Shown one piece after another: positions 52,076 through 61,636 of a DNA stretch of 64,000 nucleotides. Under the pieces are notes generated by a model that saw only the letters and a program-made list of their open reading frames with translations, was not told the origin of the DNA and made no database searches. Location of the stretch: NCBI RefSeq assembly GCF_001619955.1, contig NZ_LQQO01000003.1, positions 1 to 64,000 of the forward strand, written 5' to 3'. Each line of letters opens with the position of its first letter. Position 1 is the first letter of the stretch. A program made the translations under genes and the position numbers. The DNA comes from Sphingomonas hankookensis (GTDB lineage Bacteria > Pseudomonadota > Alphaproteobacteria > Sphingomonadales > Sphingomonadaceae).

Positions 52076-53500
52076 GTGACGATGCCGGTGGATCATGAAC
52101 AGGTGGAGGTGGCAGCGGCTTGGGCCCGCGTGCGCCAGAACCTGCGCGTGTCCGCCGGGCAGCGACTGTTCGACCGGTGGTTGAAGCCGATGGAGCTGGT
52201 CGCGCCCGATGGCGACGGCGTGGTCCGCCTGACGCTGCCATCGGCCTTCATGACCGATTGGGTCCGCAACCATTATGCCGAGCGCCTGGCGCATGAATTC
52301 CGTGCCCAGCTGCCCCATGTCCGTGACGTCACCGTCGAAACCGCCACCGCCTTGCCCACCCGAATCGTTCCGCCCGCTCCGTTGTTCGATTCGGCACCGG
52401 CCGAAGCGCCGTTGCCGCTGATGGCGGCCGCCGCCGCCGCACCGATGCCCGCCATGCCGCAGCGTGCCCCGGCCGAGCGTCCGGCGTTCGACCCGCGCTA
52501 TCGATTCGACCGGTTCGTGGTCGCCCCGTCGAATCGCGTGGCGTTCAACGCGGCGAAGGCGCTGGCCGAACCGGGCGTGCCGCGCTTCAGCCCGCTGTTC
52601 CTCCACAGCGCCACGGGCCTCGGCAAGACGCACCTGATGCACGCCATCGGCCATGCGTTCCTCGAGGCCGATCCGGGCGCGAGCGCAGTCTATCTGCCGG
52701 CCGAGCGGTTCATGTTCGAATTCGTCGCGGCGATGCGCGCGCGCGACACGCACAGCTTCAAGGCCCGTTTGCGCGGCGTCGACCTGCTGATGATCGACGA
52801 CCTGCAGTTCGTCGCCGGGAAGGACGCCACGCAGGAGGAATGCCTCCACACGATCAACGCGTTCATGGACGCGGGCAAGCGGGTGGTGATCGCCTGCGAC
52901 CGGTCGCCGGCGCTGCTCGACGGGATCGACCCGCGGCTGCTGTCGCGGCTGGGCGGCGGTCTGGTCGCCGATATCAAGACGCCCGAGACCGAGCTGCGTC
53001 ACGAAATCCTGGCCGCCAAGCTGGCCGAGGTGCCGGGTACCGCGGTGCCGGAGGATGTGATCGACCTGCTCGCCGGGCGAATTCACGGCAGCGTGCGCGA
53101 GCTGGAAGGCGCGCTCAACCGCCTCGTCGCCTATGCCTCGCTGACCGGTGAGACCATCGACATGGCGTTCGCCCATGCGACGCTGGGCGAGATGCTGGCG
53201 GGGCCGGCCAAGCGCGTCACGATCGACGATATCCAGCGTGCGGTATCAGCGCATTTCGAGGTGAAGCAGCTCGACCTGGTATCGGCCCGCCGCGCGCAGG
53301 TGATCGCGCGGCCGCGGCAGGTGGCGATGTATCTCGCCAAGCGGCTGACGACCCGGTCGCTGCCGGAGATCGGCCGCAAGTTCGGCAATCGCGACCATTC
53401 GACCGTGATCCATGCGGTTCGGCGGATCGAGGAACTGCGTGGGGTGGATCGCGAAATCGACGCAGCGGTCCGCACGCTGATGCGCTCGCTCGAGGGCTGA
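52076..53500 (+). CDS. dnaA: Chromosomal replication initiator DnaA
   Basis: 474 residues. Domain I (AAAWARVRQNLRVSAGQRLF), an Ala/Pro-rich domain II (about 90-140), AAA+ domain III with Walker A HSATGLGKTHLMHAIGHAF and Walker B DLLMIDDLQFVAGKDATQEE, and DNA-binding domain IV with GNRDHSTVIHAVRRIEEL. It opens oriC and is also a transcription factor. I start at GTG 52076, nine bases after GGGAGAGG; ATG 52082 is the alternative. A three-codon frame ATG-TTT-CAG-TGA (52068-52079) overlaps this GTG. Confidence 0.95.
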   Translation: MTMPVDHEQVEVAAAWARVRQNLRVSAGQRLFDRWLKPMELVAPDGDGVVRLTLPSAFMTDWVRNHYAERLAHEFRAQLPHVRDVTVETATALPTRIVPPAPLFDSAPAEAPLPLMAAAAAAPMPAMPQRAPAERPAFDPRYRFDRFVVAPSNRVAFNAAKALAEPGVPRFSPLFLHSATGLGKTHLMHAIGHAFLEADPGASAVYLPAERFMFEFVAAMRARDTHSFKARLRGVDLLMIDDLQFVAGKDATQEECLHTINAFMDAGKRVVIACDRSPALLDGIDPRLLSRLGGGLVADIKTPETELRHEILAAKLAEVPGTAVPEDVIDLLAGRIHGSVRELEGALNRLVAYASLTGETIDMAFAHATLGEMLAGPAKRVTIDDIQRAVSAHFEVKQLDLVSARRAQVIARPRQVAMYLAKRLTTRSLPEIGRKFGNRDHSTVIHAVRRIEELRGVDREIDAAVRTLMRSLEG

Positions 53501-53527
53501 AGCCCCTTACCCAACGCCCCTGCCGTT

Positions 53528-53640
53528 TGCTTCGAGCGCAGGTTCGAGCCTGTCGAGAACCGAAGTCGAGAAGGGGCTGCCCCAAACGACCAAGTTCTCG
53601 ACAGACGCTTCTCGACAAGCTCGAAGCTGCTCGAACCGAA
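53528..53640. repeat. Imperfect inverted repeat downstream of dnaA
   Basis: GGTTCGAGCCTGTCGAGAAC and GTTCTCGACAG-type arms alternate with CTTCTCGACAAGCTCGAAGC. These TCGAGAA units are a known style of sphingomonad intergenic repeat. Lies between convergent dnaA and pgm. Confidence 0.65.
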
Positions 53641-53664
53641 CGGATTGCGGGGAAGGGGGCAGAA

Positions 53665-53822
53665 GGGTTCACGCGGAGGCGCGGAGAGTGTGCGCGTCGG
53701 GCAAGCGCTTGCCGCGGCAGCAGCCTCATCTCTAGGGCTATCGCTAGCGCAAGCATCTCCCGATCGCGGAGGAGGTGCCCCGATCGCACTCCCTCCGCGC
53801 CTCCGCGCCTCCGCGTGAACCC
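53665..53822. repeat. Perfect 22-bp inverted repeat, arms about 115 bases apart
   Basis: The left arm (53665-53686) begins GGGTTCACGCGGAGGCGCGG and the right arm (53801-53822) is its exact reverse complement. A tandem CTCCGCGC unit precedes the right arm. It ends seven bases before the pgm stop codon. The sequence between is without a recognisable gene. Confidence 0.8.
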
Positions 53823-53828
53823 AATTTC

Positions 53829-56565
<2,737 letters not shown>

Positions 56566-56580
56566 GAATGGTTTCCTGTG

Positions 56581-58161
56581 TTACGCGGCACGCCGCCGGA
56601 GCAGCGCGCGAAGATCGGCCAGCCGGAACGCTCCGGTGACCAGGCAGGCGATGCCATAGACGATGGCGCCCGCGCCGACGAGGGCGACCATGCCGAGGAT
56701 GCGGGTGACCACCGCGCCCGTCGTCCACGGGGCAACCAGCGTATCGGCGAAGAACAGCGCCGCCCCCATCAGCAGCGAGGCGAGCGCGAAGCGCGGCAGG
56801 CGGTGGGTCAATTGCCTGTCGAGCGCGAAATGCCCGCGCCGCCTGAGCGTGACGTACAGCATCGCGACATTGACCCAGGCCGACACGGCGGTGGCGAGCG
56901 GCGGGCCGACATGGGCGACGGTCGGGATCAGCGCGAGGTTCAGCACGATGTTGATGCCGATCGACCACATGGCGAAGCGCACCGGCGTCCGCGTATCCTC
57001 CCGCGCATAGAAGCCCGGGGTCAGCACCTTGATGAGGACATAGGCCGGCAGCCCGAGCGAGAAGGCGGCGAGCGACTGGGCGCAGCGGATCGTGTCCTGC
57101 GCGGTGAAGGCGCCATGCTGGAACAGCGCGCGGATGATCGGTTCGGCGACGGTCAGGAAGGCGATGGTCGCGGGCAGCGTCAGCAGCAGCGCCAGCTCGA
57201 TACCGCGATTCTGCGTGTCCATCGCGCCGGCATCGTCCTTGCGGCTGAGCTGGCGCGAGATGGTGGGGAGCAGGATGGTGCCAAGGCCGATGCCGATCAG
57301 CCCGAGCGGCAGCTGGTTCAGCCGGTCGGCATAATAGATGTAGGAGATCGACCCGGCGTCGAGCAGCTTGCCCGACAGCGCGGTCGAGATGACGAGGTTG
57401 AACTGCATCGCGCCCGCCCCGGCGGCGGCAGGCACGATCAGCTTCAGCATCGCGCGGACATCGTCGGTCATGCGCGGGCGGCGGGGTTTGAGCGAGACGC
57501 CGGCGCGGCGGCAGGCGAACATCAGCCAGCCGAGCTGCAACGCGCCGCCCGCCGTCACTGCCCATGCCTGGACGCGAGCGGTCGCGTAAGGATCGGGTCC
57601 GTGGAAGAAGACCAGTCCGGCGACCATCGCGACGTTCAACAGGATGGGGGCCGCGGCATTGACCCAGAATTTGTCGAGCGAATTGAGGATCGCGCCGAGC
57701 AACGACACGATCGAGATCAGCAGCAGATAGGGAATGGTGATCCGCGACAGCGTGACCGCATAGGCGAACTGGTCGGGCGTCGGATCGTTGAACCCGCCCG
57801 ACAGCAGGTACGTCAGCGGCCATGCGGCGATCAGCATGACGACCGTCGCGGCGATCAGTACCGGCAGCAGCACCGACAGCACGTCGCGGGCAAAGGCGAT
57901 GCCGGTCGCCAGACCCTGTCCCTCGGCGGCGCTGTCACCTTCGGCCACCTTCTTGTTGAACAGCGGTACGAAGGCGGCGTTGAAGGCCCCTTCGGCAAAC
58001 AGCGCGCGGAACATGTTGGGCAGGCGGAAGGCGACGAGGAACGCGTCGGAGGCGAAGCCTGCGCCGACGAAGGTCGCCTGCAGCGAGTCGCGGACCAGCG
58101 CGAGTATTCGGCTGGCCAGCGTCAGCCCGCCGACCGACCCCAAGGATTTGGCGAGTTTCAT
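56581..58161 (-). CDS. murJ: Lipid II flippase MurJ
   Basis: 526 residues with about 14 membrane helices (MVF/MOP family). SVGGLTLASRILALVRDSLQ, FRLPNMFRALFAEGAFNAAF (conserved Arg-Glu stretch), ISYIYYADRLNQLPLGLIGI and VLIKVLTPGFYAREDTRTPV match MurJ. It flips undecaprenyl-linked peptidoglycan precursor across the inner membrane. First gene of the pair with trpS; the start ATG at 58161. Confidence 0.96.
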   Translation of the reverse strand: MKLAKSLGSVGGLTLASRILALVRDSLQATFVGAGFASDAFLVAFRLPNMFRALFAEGAFNAAFVPLFNKKVAEGDSAAEGQGLATGIAFARDVLSVLLPVLIAATVVMLIAAWPLTYLLSGGFNDPTPDQFAYAVTLSRITIPYLLLISIVSLLGAILNSLDKFWVNAAAPILLNVAMVAGLVFFHGPDPYATARVQAWAVTAGGALQLGWLMFACRRAGVSLKPRRPRMTDDVRAMLKLIVPAAAGAGAMQFNLVISTALSGKLLDAGSISYIYYADRLNQLPLGLIGIGLGTILLPTISRQLSRKDDAGAMDTQNRGIELALLLTLPATIAFLTVAEPIIRALFQHGAFTAQDTIRCAQSLAAFSLGLPAYVLIKVLTPGFYAREDTRTPVRFAMWSIGINIVLNLALIPTVAHVGPPLATAVSAWVNVAMLYVTLRRRGHFALDRQLTHRLPRFALASLLMGAALFFADTLVAPWTTGAVVTRILGMVALVGAGAIVYGIACLVTGAFRLADLRALLRRRAA

Positions 58162-58272
58162 GACCGGTAGCCCATCGACATTCCGCTGTTCCCGGTGCCG
58201 TTCCTGATCGGAGGGGGCGCGACGTTCGTCATGCCGGACGCGTTCGAGACCTTGGTGAGGTCGCCCTTAAGC

Positions 58273-58357
58273 GTATCCCCGCGCAGGCGGGGATCCAGAG
58301 CGACATAGGCAAGCCGTTGCCTTGCTTGACCCTGGACCCCCGCCTGCGCGGGGGTAC
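58273..58357. repeat. Palindromic intergenic repeat, copy 4
   Basis: Arms at 58273-58300 and 58332-58357 repeat the copy-2 core. It sits between secB and murJ, both on the minus strand. Confidence 0.8.
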
Positions 58358-58416
58358 GGAACGGGGCGGGGGCAGGGGGCAATTCCGATAAAAGCCAAGC
58401 CCGCCCGCCCCGAAGA

Positions 58417-58917
58417 TCAGGCGTGGCCGGCGACTTCGCCCAGCGCGCCCTGCTGTTCGGCCTGCGCGATGTAGAGCTGCGCGAAGTCGATCGGCTCCAG
58501 CATCAGCGGCGGGAAGCCGCCGTCGCGGACCGCGTCGGCCAGCACGCGGCGGGCGAAGGGGAACAGGATGCGCGGCGCTTCGCCGAGCAGGAACGGCTGG
58601 AGATGTTCGTCGGGGATGTTGCGCAGCCCGAACAGCCCCGCGAACGACAGGTCGACGAGGTACATCACCTGACCTTCGATTTCGGCGCGCGCCTCCATCT
58701 TCAGCACGACTTCGTGCACGCCGTCGCCGACCATGTTGGCGCCGATGTTGAACTGCACGTCCAGCTTCGGGCTGCCCGCGATCTGGTACACGCCCGGCGC
58801 GTTCGGGTTTTCGAACGACAGGTCCTTGACGTACTGGGTGATGACGTTGACCGACGGCTGGCTGTCGTCCCCGTTGGCAAACGCGTCGATGCCGGTGGCG
58901 TCGTTCTGATCTTCCAT
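58417..58917 (-). CDS. secB: Protein-export chaperone SecB
   Basis: 166 residues: QYVKDLSFENPNAPGVYQ, MVGDGVHEVVLKMEARAEIE, YLVDLSFAGLFGLRNIPDEH and LGEAPRILFPFARRVLADAV are SecB hallmarks. Cytoplasmic tetramer delivering preproteins to SecA. The acidic N-terminus (DDATGIDAFANGDD-like) is typical of alphaproteobacteria. Divergent from the Tim44-like gene. Confidence 0.96.
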   Translation of the reverse strand: MEDQNDATGIDAFANGDDSQPSVNVITQYVKDLSFENPNAPGVYQIAGSPKLDVQFNIGANMVGDGVHEVVLKMEARAEIEGQVMYLVDLSFAGLFGLRNIPDEHLQPFLLGEAPRILFPFARRVLADAVRDGGFPPLMLEPIDFAQLYIAQAEQQGALGEVAGHA

Positions 58918-59097
58918 GATAATCCCTGTCCGCTCAGGCGGAAAGCTTTGGCGCTTGCCGCGTTAAGATGGCGCGGACTAGCAGCGGCAGGACCGCGATT
59001 CAACGGGTCGACCCGCCCGGCGAACCAGAAGGCCGCCGCATCATTTGTATCCGCGCCCGATCGGTCCTATGTCCGGTCGACGGAAGGAAGTGAAGGC

Positions 59098-59742
59098 ATG
59101 TTGGTTTTTGTCGTCCTGCTCGCGATGGTTGCGGCGTTTCTGGCGATGCGGCTCTATGCCGTGCTCGGCAAGCGGACCGGCCATGAACCCCTGCCGCGCA
59201 CGGCCGAGGAACGCATCGGCACGCCGCCGCTCGCCCGCCCGGTCGAGGCGGCGCCGGAGGCACGGGTGCTGGGGCCGAAACATGTCGAAAGCGGTGCCGA
59301 AGGCGGCCTGCGCGCGCTGATCGCCGCCGATCCGACCTTCGACGTCGCGCAGTTCATCGAAGGCGCCAAGTCGGCCTATCGCATGATCCTCGAAGCATTC
59401 TGGAAGGGCGACGAATCGACCCTCGAATGGCTGACCGAGCGCGATGTGCGCGAGGCGTTTTCGCAGGCGATCGCCGAGCGCAATGCGGCGGGCCATGTCC
59501 TCGACAACCGGCTGGTGTCGATCGAGCGTGCGGTCGTGACCGAGGCATCGGTCGAGGGCGGCGTCGCCCGCGTCGCGGTACGCTTCGACGCCGATATCGC
59601 CGCGATCACCCGCGATGCCGATGGCAACATGATCGCCGGGTCGCTGTCGGACGCGGTCGAGACGCATGACGTGTGGACGTTCCTGCGGGTGCTGAAGAGC
59701 AGCGACCCGAACTGGAAGCTCGCCGACACCGACGAAGCCTGA
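59098..59742 (+). CDS. Tim44/TimA domain protein
   Basis: 214 residues. One N-terminal membrane helix (VFVVLLAMVAAFLAMRLYAV), a linker with AEERIGTPP, then a Tim44-like domain: FIEGAKSAYRMILEAFWKGD, EWLTERDVREAFSQAIAERN, VDTHDVWTFLRVL-like end (ETHDVWTFLRVLKSSDPNW). Bacterial TimA relatives of the mitochondrial import factor are inner-membrane proteins of unknown exact role. GGAAGGAAG lies upstream of the ATG at 59098. Followed by mltA after five bases. Confidence 0.88.
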   Translation: MLVFVVLLAMVAAFLAMRLYAVLGKRTGHEPLPRTAEERIGTPPLARPVEAAPEARVLGPKHVESGAEGGLRALIAADPTFDVAQFIEGAKSAYRMILEAFWKGDESTLEWLTERDVREAFSQAIAERNAAGHVLDNRLVSIERAVVTEASVEGGVARVAVRFDADIAAITRDADGNMIAGSLSDAVETHDVWTFLRVLKSSDPNWKLADTDEA

Positions 59743-59747
59743 GCGTC

Positions 59748-61034
59748 ATGAACAAGGGGGGGATGGCGGCACTCGCCGCGCTGCTGCTGGCCGGCTGTTC
59801 CAATGCGATCGTGCCGCGGGGCGCGGAGAGTGCCGCGTCGCGGCCGGCGCCCGAGCGGCCCGCTATTACGCGCGGCACGCCGAGCCGCCCCCTGCCGGTG
59901 CGCCAGCCGACCGCATCGGTGCCGTTGCCGCCGATCACCGGCGTGGGCACGGTCGACGGTGCTGCGACCGCGCTGGCCGCCGGAGTCGTCGCCGGGCCGC
60001 CGGTCGCCAGCCTGCCGATCACCGACGACGCGGCCGAGCGCGCGCTGGCGGCGTTCCGCATCAGTTGCCCCTCCGTCACGCGCAAGGCCGATCCGACCGG
60101 GCTGACCCGCCCAGCCGACTGGCAGGCGGCGTGCGATGCGGCGCGCGGCGTCGGTGCGGGCGGGGCGCGGGCCTTTTTCGCGCGCTGGTTCGAAACGGCG
60201 CAGGTCGGTGACGGCAAGGCGTTCGCCACCGGCTATTACGAACCCGAAATCCATGGGTCGCGCGACCGGCGCAGCGGGTACGAGACGCCGATCTATGGCG
60301 TGCCGGGCGATCTGGTCGAGGCGGACCTGGGGCTGTTTTCGGCCGACCTCAAGGCCAAGCGGATTCGCGGGCGGGTCGATGGCAAGGCCTTCGTTCCCTA
60401 TTACGACCGGACCGCGATCGAGGAAGGCGCGCTGGCCGGGCGGGGTCTTGAGATCGCGTGGGCGGCCGATCCGGTCGAGATGTTCTTCCTGCAGGTGCAG
60501 GGGTCGGGCCGGCTGCGGCTGCCCGATGGCGGCGTCATGCGCATCGGCTATGCCGGGCAGAATGGCCGCGACTATACCGGCATCGGCAAGCTGATGCGCG
60601 ACCGCGGGCTGGTGCAGCCGGGGCAGGCGTCGATGCAGGGGCTGATGGCGTGGCTGCGCGCCAATCCCGAACAGGGCCGCGCGATCATGCGCGAGAACAA
60701 GAGCTTCGTGTTCTTCCGCGAACTGACCGGGCCGGGGCCGCTGGGCGCGCTGGGGCTGCCGGTGACGGGGCAGGCGAGCGTCGCGGCGGACGTGCGCTTC
60801 GTGCCGTTGGGCGCGCCGGTGTTCCTGTCGATGGACCGCACCGATGCCACCGGGCTGTGGGTCGCGCAGGATACCGGCGGTGCGATCAAGGGCACCAACC
60901 GCTTCGACACCTTCTGGGGTGCGGGCGACGAGGCGCGGGCGATCGCCGGCGGCATGAGCGCGCGCGGCACCGCCTTCCTGTTGCTGCCGATCGGCACCGT
61001 CCAGCGGATCGCGGGTGGCCGGGCGACGCCTTGA
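59748..61034 (+). CDS. mltA: Membrane-bound lytic transglycosylase MltA
   Basis: 428 residues. Lipobox ALLLAGCSNAIVPRG, then an MltA domain with GKAFATGYYEPEIHGSRDRR, MFFLQVQGSGRLRLPDGGVM and the 3D domain with SMDRTDATGLWVAQDTGGAI and FWGAGDEARAIAGGM (Asp of the active site). It cleaves peptidoglycan glycan strands to 1,6-anhydromuropeptides at the outer membrane. ATG 59748 starts the signal peptide. Confidence 0.94.
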   Translation: MNKGGMAALAALLLAGCSNAIVPRGAESAASRPAPERPAITRGTPSRPLPVRQPTASVPLPPITGVGTVDGAATALAAGVVAGPPVASLPITDDAAERALAAFRISCPSVTRKADPTGLTRPADWQAACDAARGVGAGGARAFFARWFETAQVGDGKAFATGYYEPEIHGSRDRRSGYETPIYGVPGDLVEADLGLFSADLKAKRIRGRVDGKAFVPYYDRTAIEEGALAGRGLEIAWAADPVEMFFLQVQGSGRLRLPDGGVMRIGYAGQNGRDYTGIGKLMRDRGLVQPGQASMQGLMAWLRANPEQGRAIMRENKSFVFFRELTGPGPLGALGLPVTGQASVAADVRFVPLGAPVFLSMDRTDATGLWVAQDTGGAIKGTNRFDTFWGAGDEARAIAGGMSARGTAFLLLPIGTVQRIAGGRATP

Positions 61035-61569
61035 CCCCGGCGAAGCGGCGCTGTGGGCGCGGGTGGTCGCGGCGGTAAAGCCGCTCCATGCCGTGCGCCC
61101 GGTGCCGGTCGCGCCGGCGCTGTTCGAAAAGCTGGAGAAGCACGGCGCGCCGGCACCCAAGCCGGTGCGGGCGAAGGCGCCTGCCGCGGCGCCGGTGCCG
61201 GCCAAGGCGCGGACGCCGGGCGCGACGCTCGACGCCAGCTGGGACCGGCGGCTGTCGCGCGGGCTGGTCAGCCCGGAATCGACGATCGATCTTCACGGGC
61301 ATACGCTGCATTCGGCGCATCTGCTGCTCGATCAGGGGCTGGCACGCGCGATTCAGCGCGGCGACCGGGTGCTGCTGCTGGTGACGGGCAAGCCGCCGCG
61401 CCCCGAATCGGAACGGCCGCATGCGCGCGGCGCGATCCGCGCGGCGGTGGGCGACTGGATATTGGCGGGGCGGCATGCCGACCGCGTGGCCTCGATCCGC
61501 CCCGCGCATCCGCGCCATGGCGGGCAGGGGGCGCTGTACCTGATCCTGCGGCGGCCGGCGGCGCGGTAG
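61015..61569 (+). CDS. Smr-domain protein
   Basis: 184 residues. A Pro/Ala-rich first half, then an Smr domain: STIDLHGHTLHSAHLLLDQG and ALYLILRRPAAR. The usual GTGKG-like nuclease loop reads LLVTGKPPRPESERP, so the pattern is loose, as in other sphingomonad members. GTG at 61015 gives RRLDPGEAALWARVVAAVKP at the N-terminus and overlaps mltA by 20 bases; TTG at 61031 is an alternative. Confidence 0.82.
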   Translation: MAGRRLDPGEAALWARVVAAVKPLHAVRPVPVAPALFEKLEKHGAPAPKPVRAKAPAAAPVPAKARTPGATLDASWDRRLSRGLVSPESTIDLHGHTLHSAHLLLDQGLARAIQRGDRVLLLVTGKPPRPESERPHARGAIRAAVGDWILAGRHADRVASIRPAHPRHGGQGALYLILRRPAAR

Positions 61570-61585
61570 TCTTTCGCCGCACGTA

Positions 61586-61620
61586 GAAAGGGAGGCCCCG
61601 GCGCGTGCCGGAGCCTCCCC
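61586..61620 (-). terminator. Hairpin between convergent smr and glycanase genes
   Basis: GGGAGGC-C-CCGGC (from 61590) pairs with GCCGG-A-GCCTCCC (ending 61618) around GCGT. On the minus strand TTTCT follows, so it most likely ends the glycanase transcript. Confidence 0.6.
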
Positions 61621-61636
61621 CCCGAAGTCGCCAGCG

